Shown here one piece after another: positions 41,584 through 49,292 of a stretch of 64,000 nucleotides of DNA. The stretch's first letter is position 1. Each line of letters opens with the position of its first letter. The position numbers and the translations under genes are program-made. This stretch comes from a bacterium (lineage in GTDB: Bacteria; Zhuqueibacterota; Zhuqueibacteria; Zhuqueibacterales; Zhuqueibacteraceae), in NCBI GenBank assembly GCA_023150945.1, contig JAKLJX010000012.1, positions 162,832-226,831 of the forward strand. Reading direction: 5' to 3'. The notes beneath the pieces are model-generated. The model saw nothing but the letters and a program-made list of their open reading frames with translations, was not told where the DNA came from and made no database searches.

Positions 41584-43350
41584 TCAGTAGGTGAAAACCA
41601 GCGAGGCAAACACCGAGTACAGCATCTGCGGTGACTGATAAATGTCGATGAATCCGCCGAAGGGCCGGAGCGCGGTTGCCGAAATGGTGATGATAGCATT
41701 ATTGTTCAAAAAAGGTCGATAGATGAAACCCAGGCCAAAATCCAGCCCGATGTCATTGCGAATTGTGGATTGATTCAAAAACTGCTGCAATGGCGCGGTG
41801 GTGGCAAAGCGCAGATAGTTGGCATTCAACACGCTGCGCAGCTTGGGCGTCCATTCCGCCTCCCAGGCAAGATTGAACAGCAGCAAGCCGGGATTGACGA
41901 AATTGGGCTGCCCCTGCGTCTTGCTGCTGCGCAGATTGGGCAGGAGACTCTGACGATTCACCAAATTCACGCCCAACAGGCGAATGCCTTGCAGATTCCA
42001 GAAACTGAACGGCCCGCCGGCAAAGAATGGCTGATCGACAATGGCATCGAAGCCGCGGCCAACGCCGTCAAATGGCTTGGCATCTCCGGAGGAATAGAAC
42101 ACCGAGGCTTTGTAGCGTTTCCAATCTTGATCAATTGAAAGTTCCAACGCTGCCATTTGTGCATTGATGCGCACGCGCCGGCCGGCAAGTTGATTCCGGC
42201 TGTCACTGCCTACCACTTGATAGAAAGCATGGTTGATATTCCAGCGGCCGAGATGGCCGTCGCCCGTCCAGCCGAGATAAAAAGCACGCACCGTGTGCGG
42301 CGTTGCCGTGCCGATCAGTGCCGGCCGTGTGGGAAAGCCGTTGGTATCAACGTAGATGCTGGCGCGATCGACGTTGTAATGCAGGCTCCATTGCGCGGTG
42401 TAACCGAGGGTGAGAAAGTCCTGGCGGTACAAATTCACCAAATAGACCTGTTGATTGCGATCATCGAAAACGGTATTGAGCTCGCTGTTGGTGTCCTTTT
42501 CCAACTGATAAAAATAGGCGAGGTTGTATTGATAGTGATTTGAATGAAAATTGCCGAACAAACGGCCGCCGAGATTGAAGTCACTGAAGACAAAGCCGCG
42601 AAAGTCGCTGAACATACGCTGAATGCCGGCTTTGAATGAAATGAAATCATAGCGGTCGCTGAGATTGAGCAAATGCTTTTCCAGCGACAATTCCTGCAAA
42701 GCGAGCTGCCGGTCGCTGCGATCAGTGCGGTTGCGCGGGCTGATGCGGGCGACATTGCTTTCCCGCAAATCGAGGTAGTTGAAATTGAACGCCGGCGTCA
42801 CGCGCAGCTCCCAATCGCGCGGCCGGAAGGCGGTGTCGCCGTGATAAAGATCGAAGGTCAGTCGCAACGTCTCGCTGGCGAGCGTGCGGTCGCCGGCGCC
42901 GAAGAAATTCTGGCTCTGCGCATTGGCGGTGCTCACGCCGCTGGGCGTCGGCAGCCGCGCGGCCTCGATGAAATTGTCGGCGCTGGCGGTGAAAATCAAA
43001 AACGTGTTTTGCCCGAACAGCGGCCGATCACCCTTGAGCTTGTTTTGATTGTAGGGATCATACCACCGGCCCTTGACATTGAGTTCATAGGGCGGCGGTT
43101 TGATGCTCTGCCAGCGGTCGGTTACCGGCTCAAAATCTTTCGGCATTGCTGCCGGTTTGGCAGGCAGGGCAGGGCGGCGGGTTGCAGTGGACCGGCGCGG
43201 CCGCGTTTCCACCACTTTGCGCGCCCGGACTTGGGAGGAGTCCCGCAGCGCGCGCCGCTGCGCCCACGCCTCATTCCTCGCAGCATCGAGCCAGCCCAGG
43301 CCCACCATCACCAACATAACGAACAGCAAACTCTGCTTGCACTCTCTCAT
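41584..43350 (-). CDS. Outer-membrane beta-barrel protein of the cytochrome cluster
   Basis: 588 residues from ATG at 43350; earlier in-frame codons lie inside the upstream gene and are not homologous in character. The signal peptide is LLFVMLVMVGLGWLDAARNEAWA. A basic Pro-rich segment (about 30-70) is followed by many amphipathic strands (WELRVTPAFNFNYLDL, RLFGNFHSNHYQYNLAYFYQ, TLGYTAQWSLHYNVDR, NAQMAALELSIDQDWKRYKA), ending MLYSVFASLVFTY with the aromatic last residue usual for barrels. Being sandwiched between a ten-heme cytochrome (nine bases) and a heme-binding lipoprotein (seven bases), it may be the porin sheath of an electron conduit, in the manner of MtrB, although it is not recognisably MtrB. 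Confidence 0.8.
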   Translation of the reverse strand: MRECKQSLLFVMLVMVGLGWLDAARNEAWAQRRALRDSSQVRARKVVETRPRRSTATRRPALPAKPAAMPKDFEPVTDRWQSIKPPPYELNVKGRWYDPYNQNKLKGDRPLFGQNTFLIFTASADNFIEAARLPTPSGVSTANAQSQNFFGAGDRTLASETLRLTFDLYHGDTAFRPRDWELRVTPAFNFNYLDLRESNVARISPRNRTDRSDRQLALQELSLEKHLLNLSDRYDFISFKAGIQRMFSDFRGFVFSDFNLGGRLFGNFHSNHYQYNLAYFYQLEKDTNSELNTVFDDRNQQVYLVNLYRQDFLTLGYTAQWSLHYNVDRASIYVDTNGFPTRPALIGTATPHTVRAFYLGWTGDGHLGRWNINHAFYQVVGSDSRNQLAGRRVRINAQMAALELSIDQDWKRYKASVFYSSGDAKPFDGVGRGFDAIVDQPFFAGGPFSFWNLQGIRLLGVNLVNRQSLLPNLRSSKTQGQPNFVNPGLLLFNLAWEAEWTPKLRSVLNANYLRFATTAPLQQFLNQSTIRNDIGLDFGLGFIYRPFLNNNAIITISATALRPFGGFIDIYQSPQMLYSVFASLVFTY

Positions 43351-43357
43351 GTCACAC

Positions 43358-45052
43358 TCACGGCAATTCCGGCTGGCGGGGAAATTTGAGGTAAGGCAGC
43401 TTGACATTGCGATAGGCGTATTGATCGGTGCGGAGGGCCGGCGGTGCCTCGAAGCCCAGCGCGCCGCCGGCTGCGATGTAATCGTCCTGATCGACGCCAT
43501 CGCCGCTGACGCCGAGGCCGCCCGCGAGCTGGCCGTTTTTGTAAAGCGGAATGCCGCCGGGAAAAATCTGAATGCCGTTGACGAACGGCGACCGGACCGG
43601 CATGGTCTGCTGCAACGTGAAGTCAAACTGCGCATCGACGTTTTGGTAGAACGGGCCGCTTTCCACCGGCTGGGTTTGCGGTTGCGCGCCGAGATCGATG
43701 CCCGGCGGAAAGTAGCGCTGGCTGAGAAATCCGAAGGCGCGCGTGCTCACCGCCAGCGGCGCGCCGGCGGGCAAGCCCAGCAGCGTACGCATCTGCTGAC
43801 CGAGGGTATCATTGGGATCGCTGAACGCCACGGCTGAGCGCGCCTTTTGCGCGGCCACGTCGAAGCTGAACATGGTGGCATCCGCCATGCGCCAGATGCC
43901 GAGCAGCGTGCCGTCGACATCCGACACTGCGACCACGACGCGCGCCGCGCTGCCCAACGGCCGGCGAATCGCCGCGCGCGTGCGATTGGCGCGCGCCACC
44001 GCCTGGTTGATAATCTGACGCACCTCGCCGGCGGTCAACACGCTGCCGCCTTTGATGCGATAGTCATGCGCGGCATCCAGCATCACCTCGCCTTCCATCG
44101 GCATACTAGGCGGCGGCGTCGGCCGTATCGGAAAACCGGGATCGACCGTGCCGCGCGCCGCCAGGCTGTCGAAAGTCAGACTGAAATTGAAGGCCGGCGG
44201 CTGGGTGTTGGCGTAGAGCAGTTGGATGCCGTCGAGCATGATGGTGTCCCCGCGCTTGTCGCTGGAAACTTCATAGCCGCGCACGGCGGCCAGCGCAATG
44301 ATCTCGTCCCGGCTGACGCCCTGGCAATAATTGAACATGGTGTTGAGCAGGTTGCCGGCGACCGCGGGATTGACATTGGCGGCCACGAACGTATCCGAGC
44401 CGCCGCTGATGCCCAAGCCGCCGGCGAGCGCACCGTTTTTGAAAATCGGCACGCCGCCGGAAATGCTGGTCAAGCCCGGAATGTTGCGCGGGTTGGGTTG
44501 CGGCGGCCCGAGCGGCGGCAGCGGTGCACCGTTGGGCTGCACATCACCGGTGGCAAGCTGGGAGAACGGCACGCCGAACAGCGGCCCGGCCGCGGTGTTA
44601 CTGGCGGCCGGCGGGAAATGACCGCGCGTGATGAAGCAGGCGGTGAGGGTGGTGAAGCCGTGTTGATTGCTGCTCAAATAGGCGGCGGTGCGCGCTTTGG
44701 CGATCTCGCCGAGCAGCGCCTGCGCCGCCGGTGCCGCCTGTCCCGCGCCATTCATGTGAAAGACGCCCAGCACGTTGCCTTCACGGTCGACCACCGCGAC
44801 GTTGATCTTCTCATTCATTTGCCCGGCCACTGCGACCGCTTGCGCCATCAACCGCTGTACGTCCGTTTCCGTCAACGCGGGGGGCTGCGCCGGCAGGGTT
44901 GCCTGCATCGGCATGCTGCGCGGACTGCAGCCGTTGAGCGCCAGGACGAACGTGTACAGCGCAAAGAAGAAAAAGAGGACGAACAGGCACCTGGCCTGCC
45001 AGCTTGCACCACCCTCACGGCGAAGCTTGTTTTGCCTGATCAAGGATGACAT
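43358..45052 (-). CDS. Lipoprotein with two GlcG/HbpS heme-binding-type domains
   Basis: 564 residues from ATG at 45052, with AGGAG upstream. A long hydrophobic segment (LFVLFFFFALYTFVLALNGC) ends in a lipobox-like LNGC, so the protein is lipid-anchored. Two tandem GlcG/HbpS-like domains follow: the first (about 60-250) with INVAVVDREGNVLGVFHMNG and GGVPIFKNGALAGGLGISGG, the second (about 320-540) with RVVVAVSDVDGTLLGIWRMA and GGIPLYKNGQLAGGLGVSGD. This family binds heme or small cofactors. The second domain has the G-D-G-V-D-Q-D-D-Y end typical of HbpS. It may sense or supply heme for the cytochromes around it. Confidence 0.88.
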   Translation of the reverse strand: MSSLIRQNKLRREGGASWQARCLFVLFFFFALYTFVLALNGCSPRSMPMQATLPAQPPALTETDVQRLMAQAVAVAGQMNEKINVAVVDREGNVLGVFHMNGAGQAAPAAQALLGEIAKARTAAYLSSNQHGFTTLTACFITRGHFPPAASNTAAGPLFGVPFSQLATGDVQPNGAPLPPLGPPQPNPRNIPGLTSISGGVPIFKNGALAGGLGISGGSDTFVAANVNPAVAGNLLNTMFNYCQGVSRDEIIALAAVRGYEVSSDKRGDTIMLDGIQLLYANTQPPAFNFSLTFDSLAARGTVDPGFPIRPTPPPSMPMEGEVMLDAAHDYRIKGGSVLTAGEVRQIINQAVARANRTRAAIRRPLGSAARVVVAVSDVDGTLLGIWRMADATMFSFDVAAQKARSAVAFSDPNDTLGQQMRTLLGLPAGAPLAVSTRAFGFLSQRYFPPGIDLGAQPQTQPVESGPFYQNVDAQFDFTLQQTMPVRSPFVNGIQIFPGGIPLYKNGQLAGGLGVSGDGVDQDDYIAAGGALGFEAPPALRTDQYAYRNVKLPYLKFPRQPELP

Positions 45053-45112
45053 GCGGCGTGTTGCTCCTGCGATGGTTTGAATGAAAAACACTTTCCTGGC
45101 GGCACGGCTTGA

Positions 45113-45982
45113 TCAACGCCCACCGGCGTCCGGCAGGCGTGAGTTGGCGGCGGACACAGCGGACAACAGGCGGGCAGCCACCGTGCCGAAGCGGAGCGCG
45201 GCCGGCAGTGCCACCTCCGTTTCGCGCGCGATGGCCTCCCGGCCCACAAAGGTGTGATTGCGGCTGTCCAAATCACGCACGCTGACGGTGTTGGATTTCA
45301 CGATCAGCACGGCGTGACGGCGGGAAATGGAGGGATCATCGATGCAGACGGTGCAATCGGGCGCGCGGCCCACGAGATTCTCACCGGCGGCCAGCGGGAA
45401 GTTTTGCACTTCGCCGCCGGCTTTCTGCACTTCCAGCAACAGAGCCGTGCGACCGGCCGCGACGGGCGCTTCGACTCTCGTTTTCTCCGGCGCGGCGGCC
45501 GCGAACGGCAGTTCGCCGAGCGTCACCGGCACTGCTTCGATCAGGGTGCGGCCAATGCTCGAGCGGCGGCGCCGTTTGGTGGTTTTACCTTTGGCGAATG
45601 CCGGTCTTGACGGCGCGGGCGAAGAGGGCTTCTGCGCCAGCACCTTGAAACCATTGCCCGGCGCTGCCGCTTTGGCCGCGGCCTCGGCCACTTGAAACAC
45701 GAAGTCGAACTTCCCGGCAAAGGTGATGACGTGCAAACGTCCCAGTTTTTCGCGGCCGCTCACCCGCCGGCCGTCGAGCTGGGTGCCGTTGCGGCTGCCC
45801 AAATCTTCCAGCACGTAACAGCGCTGCGCCTCCTCCCAAAAGATGCGCGCATGCCGGTCGGAAATGACCGGCGGCTCGAGTACGATGTGATTGTCGCCGC
45901 TTTTCCCGATCAACGCTTGTTTGCCGATCGCGAAGCTGGCGCCGGCGAGCATGCCGGTCGTGCAGAACAGTCTGGCTTTCAT
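45113..45982 (-). CDS. Protein with two FHA domains
   Basis: 289 residues from ATG at 45982, with GGAAGA upstream. The first FHA domain (about 15-105) shows QALIGKSGDNHIVLEPPVIS, DRHARIFWE and LEDLGSRNGTQLDGRRV. The second (about 180-270) shows NLVGRAPDCTVCIDDPSI, SRRHAVLIV and VRDLDSRNHTFVG, where the usual NGT is NHT. A basic linker (KGKTTKRRRRSS) separates them. FHA domains bind phosphothreonine, so a Ser/Thr kinase substrate is expected; the kinase at 30933 is the only candidate in the window. No signal peptide or membrane helix. It lies 60 bases before the lipoprotein gene. Confidence 0.9.
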   Translation of the reverse strand: MKARLFCTTGMLAGASFAIGKQALIGKSGDNHIVLEPPVISDRHARIFWEEAQRCYVLEDLGSRNGTQLDGRRVSGREKLGRLHVITFAGKFDFVFQVAEAAAKAAAPGNGFKVLAQKPSSPAPSRPAFAKGKTTKRRRRSSIGRTLIEAVPVTLGELPFAAAAPEKTRVEAPVAAGRTALLLEVQKAGGEVQNFPLAAGENLVGRAPDCTVCIDDPSISRRHAVLIVKSNTVSVRDLDSRNHTFVGREAIARETEVALPAALRFGTVAARLLSAVSAANSRLPDAGGR

Positions 45983-46209
45983 GGCTGATCTTCCGCTGCC
46001 GCGGGGCACCGACAAGTTGCGCCAAATGGGCGAGATGTCGCCTTCTGACAAAAAGTGTTCCTGCAACGGCTTGGCCGTTGCATCAAGATTCTCTGAGTTT
46101 CCACGACGCTCGCAGTTTTGCAAACCTCGGCTCAGCCGAAGTCAGAGCATTTTCGGACGGGCGCTCATGCCCTGTCACCTTGCAGAGTATATCCGCCACC
46201 GCTGAAGAA

Positions 46210-46287
46210 ACCGCCTGGGCGCTTGGCCCGAAGCGCGCACAAGCCGAATCAAACTCGCTCCTGTTCATGACGAAGCGCCCGGGCGGT
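46210..46287. repeat. Hairpin repeat family R, copy 1
   Basis: A 78-bp element with 15-bp terminal inverted arms, ACCGCCTGGGCGCTT and AAGCGCCCGGGCGGT, preceded by AA. It lies 17 bases after the stop of the ten-heme cytochrome gene (46304). The interior (GGCCC...CAAGCCGAATC) matches copy 3 in the same orientation. Confidence 0.85.
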
Positions 46288-46303
46288 GGTAACAGGCCAT
46301 GAG

Positions 46304-47869
46304 TCAATCAACATACAACAGCAGGCTCGCCCGATTGGTTTTGTTCGGATGATAATAGTGGCACGTCACGCAGCGATTCGAGGTTTCCGCGGCATTGTGG
46401 CAGCCGCGGCAATTCTCGATGCCCGGCACATTCTGAATCGCGGCGCGATCGGCCGCCGCCGCGGTGGCGGTGACCGGTTCGAACATCGGGATGGCGGTGT
46501 GGCATTCCAGACAGCGCCGCTGCAGAATGTGAGCGCGATGATCGAACTCGGCGCGCCGCAAGATCTGCTGATCCTTTTGCACCCGCTGAATGGCGGCATT
46601 GGCCACCACGTGGCAGCGCTGGCAGTTGCGCGTGAGATTGTCGGCCAGGCCGAGAATCGCCTGGGCTTGCGCCGGCGAGACTTGCGCATTGGGTTGCAGG
46701 GCGGACCGGAACAGCCTGGCATCTTTCGCGGCAAACTCTTGACGGCGGATCTTGTTCTGCGCGACTTTGAGCAGGGAATCCAAGCGCACCAATTCTTTCC
46801 GCATTTCCGGTTCGGGGCGTGAGCGCAGCGCTTCGGCTTGGCGGCGCAGAGTCTGCAAGGCCTCGTCATAAACCGGCTGCAGCGCCGGCGCACCTGCTGC
46901 AGCCGGGCCGCCGGCCTTGATCAAATCCGCCAAGCCGTTTTCAGGATAAAGCAGGCGGCGCAGCGAGCGCAGATTCTCCAGGATCCAGGGGTCGGCGTGG
47001 CGCACGGGAGATTTCACCACCCGGTTGCCGGATTTGATTTGAAACTCACCCGCACTGAGATTTTTCACCCACGCCAAAGCCGGGCCGCCGCGCCGGCGCA
47101 TCTCTTCGAGCAACTCGACGCCCGGCGCCGGATCACCAGGATTGCGCACGGCCAGCGCCGGGGTTTCGCTGTTGGGTTGCAGATGGCAGGCGCTGCAATG
47201 CGTGTCGAACGCGATCGGCTCGAAATGCCGGCCGTCAGGCCGGGGATTGTGGCAATACAAACACGCGCGCTCGCGATCGGTCAATTGCTCGCGTTTCGCC
47301 ACTTCCGCCACGTGCCGAATGTGCGTGAAGCGCAGCGTCGAATCATCCGCCGCCGGCGGCGCGATGAAATCGAATTGCGGGTGGCTGCGATTGAACGAGC
47401 CGAATTCGTGGCAGGGCAGGCAGCGATCATCCGCGACCCCGGTGAGTTTGGCTTCGCGGCCGTCATGTTCTTGATGACAGCCGGCGCATTCCTGCTCCTG
47501 CGCGCCGGCAGTGATCCGGCGCGGATCCGCCGAACGGTAGATTTCATGCGCCGCGAAGGAATACACGCCCAGCGTGTCCCCGGTTTTCTCATGGCAGACT
47601 GAGCATTTTGCGCTGGTCGCCGTTTGAAACGGCTCGTGGCACGCGCGGCAATCGGTTTCGAACTTGGCATGGCCGGAGGAGACCGGGCCGCTGGCGATGA
47701 ACTGGTTTTGCAGCAGCAACGCGTCGACGGCGTAGTAGGCCAGCACGCACAATCCGCCTAGGCCGCCGAGCGCCACCAGCACGCGCCGCGCCTCCGGCAG
47801 GACATAGCGCTGCGCCAGCGAGAGTTTGAGAGTGCCGAAAAATCCCTTGTTGCCTTCTGCCTTTGCCAC
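46304..47869 (-). CDS. Membrane-anchored ten-heme cytochrome c
   Basis: About 521 residues if started at the GTG at 47869 (VAKAEGNKGFFGTLKLSLAQ), the first point after the stop of the upstream gene at 47905 that makes biological sense; a start at 47986 would overlap that gene heavily. One membrane helix (VLVALGGLGGLCVLAYYAVD) anchors it. Ten CxxCH motifs follow: CRACH, CSVCH, CAGCH, CLPCH, CLYCH, CSACH, CQRCH, CLECH, CRGCH and CVTCH. Between the sixth and seventh lies a 190-residue helical region without heme sites. It probably takes electrons from the b-type protein encoded just upstream and passes them into the periplasm. Confidence 0.88.
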   Translation of the reverse strand: MAKAEGNKGFFGTLKLSLAQRYVLPEARRVLVALGGLGGLCVLAYYAVDALLLQNQFIASGPVSSGHAKFETDCRACHEPFQTATSAKCSVCHEKTGDTLGVYSFAAHEIYRSADPRRITAGAQEQECAGCHQEHDGREAKLTGVADDRCLPCHEFGSFNRSHPQFDFIAPPAADDSTLRFTHIRHVAEVAKREQLTDRERACLYCHNPRPDGRHFEPIAFDTHCSACHLQPNSETPALAVRNPGDPAPGVELLEEMRRRGGPALAWVKNLSAGEFQIKSGNRVVKSPVRHADPWILENLRSLRRLLYPENGLADLIKAGGPAAAGAPALQPVYDEALQTLRRQAEALRSRPEPEMRKELVRLDSLLKVAQNKIRRQEFAAKDARLFRSALQPNAQVSPAQAQAILGLADNLTRNCQRCHVVANAAIQRVQKDQQILRRAEFDHRAHILQRRCLECHTAIPMFEPVTATAAAADRAAIQNVPGIENCRGCHNAAETSNRCVTCHYYHPNKTNRASLLLYVD

Positions 47870-47904
47870 GGTAATCCGATTCGTTCTGCGCCCGAGAGCA
47901 GCGT

Positions 47905-48786
47905 TCAATAGTACCACACGGCGAACACATGCAGCGCCACCAGCACCAGCAGCACCAGCGAAGCTGGCACGTGCAAATAGAGCCACCAGCGCAGTGCGCG
48001 CTGCAGGGTGAAATGCGCGTCGATCTCGAGTTTGGCGCGGTAATACGATTCCAGCTCGTACAGCTTGTGCTGTTCCTCCGCCGGCAGCAAGCGGCGGACA
48101 TACTCGAACTTTTTGACGCGCGCCTGAATGCCGCCGGTGATGTCGAGGTAGTAGATCCAGCGCGGCTGCGGCGCGGCCAGTGCCAGCGCGATTTGGTCGC
48201 GATAGAAATCCTGCACCGGCTCGGTGCAGGTTTGCATCAGGGCCGCCGCCTTTGCGCTGATTTCCGCGATCAACTCGGGGATGCGTTCATACACCACTTC
48301 CAGCGCCAGGCCCGAGCTGAGCAGGCGCGGCAGCCATTTTTGCAGCAGCACGCCGGCCGCGCCGCTCACGGTTACCCAAATGCTCAAACTCCACATCCAC
48401 CACGCCAGCCGGCCGTGCGGCAATTGAAAACCGGTGTGCATGAACACCAACACCAGAAACAGGGTGCCGCCGTAGAGATGAAACTGCAGCCAGGTTTGCG
48501 CCGCGCCCCAGCGCTGCCGCAACGCGGTCTGGGCTAACCGCCGCCGCATGCTGAACAAGGCTGCGCCCAGCATCAACACGGCGGCGGCGGTGCCGTACGA
48601 TATTCCCCAAAGACTCTGCGGCGCAATGTCGCTCACCACGGCATTCACGATAAACACCAGGCCGCACGCGGCCAGCGCGATCAGGAACAGCCGCGCTTCC
48701 TTTGGAATCGCGCGCCAGAGCTGGCTCAGCCGGCGGCGCGGCGTTGGTTTCTTTTTGTCCGGTGCGAGGGATGATTTCTCCGGCAT
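47905..48786 (-). CDS. Cytochrome b-like integral membrane protein
   Basis: 293 residues from ATG at 48786. Four or five membrane helices are visible: ARLFLIALAACGLVFIVNAV, ISYGTAAAVLMLGAALFSM, LYGGTLFLVLVFMHTGF (with His before and within it), WMWSLSIWVTVSGAAGVLL and, after a 120-residue soluble loop, WLYLHVPASLVLLVLVALHVFAVW. The paired His residues (HLYGG, MHTG, LHVPA, LHVFA) could bind two b hemes. It stands directly upstream of the membrane-anchored ten-heme gene, an arrangement expected of a quinol-oxidising entry point into a multiheme chain. The exact family is not certain. Confidence 0.8.
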   Translation of the reverse strand: MPEKSSLAPDKKKPTPRRRLSQLWRAIPKEARLFLIALAACGLVFIVNAVVSDIAPQSLWGISYGTAAAVLMLGAALFSMRRRLAQTALRQRWGAAQTWLQFHLYGGTLFLVLVFMHTGFQLPHGRLAWWMWSLSIWVTVSGAAGVLLQKWLPRLLSSGLALEVVYERIPELIAEISAKAAALMQTCTEPVQDFYRDQIALALAAPQPRWIYYLDITGGIQARVKKFEYVRRLLPAEEQHKLYELESYYRAKLEIDAHFTLQRALRWWLYLHVPASLVLLVLVALHVFAVWYY

Positions 48787-49110
48787 AGCTTTAAAGGTTG
48801 AATGAAGCACAAGAGGAATCGTTGCGAAGCAGGCAATCATTGAAAGCGGGAGTTCGGCAGTCCGTTTTTTTGCTGCCGCTGGCGGGCAGGGGAGCTTCCA
48901 ATGCGAACTTTGCCCGGCAACACGAGGCAAAATTCAAATGCAGCGCGTTGGCGGCAGGCTCATTCACGGCTGTAACTGACCGTTTCGTAATTGAGCTTGC
49001 CGGCGGCCGTGCCTGAGCGCAAGTGTTTGAATAACTCAAACGCCTGCTCATGTAGCACGCCTATCTTCGCAAAACAGGTGCCAGCAAGTGTAAGGGCAGC
49101 GGGTGGGAAA

Positions 49111-49136
49111 CAAAAAGCCCCGCCGGCAGCGGGGCT
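49111..49136 (-). terminator. Intrinsic terminator of the beta-helix gene
   Basis: On the minus strand AGCCCCGC, loop TGCC, GGCGGGGCT are followed by TTTTTG. The stem is G-C rich and perfect. It lies about 155 bases after the stop at 49293, with repeat R copy 2 in between. Confidence 0.8.
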
Positions 49137-49192
49137 GGTGAGCAGCAGTCGGTTTTGATCGACAGTCTATATCGTGTCCGTCCGAAAACGCC

Positions 49193-49271
49193 ACCGCCTG
49201 GGCGCTTCATCATGAGCATGAGCGCGCCTTATTCGGCTCAGACACATCTCAGGGCCAAGCGCCCGGGCGGT
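49193..49271. repeat. Hairpin repeat family R, copy 2 (inverted)
   Basis: 79 bp with arms ACCGCCTGGGCGCTT and AAGCGCCCGGGCGGT. Its reverse complement aligns with copies 1 and 3 (GGCCCTGAGA...GAGCCGAAT). It lies 21 bases after the stop of the beta-helix gene. Confidence 0.85.
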
Positions 49272-49292
49272 TTCCTTCTTTCTGAACGGACA

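Noticed and set aside
41584..43350. Calling the barrel MtrB
   Set aside because: No N-terminal CxxC or recognisable MtrB strand pattern is visible; only the neighbours suggest a similar role.
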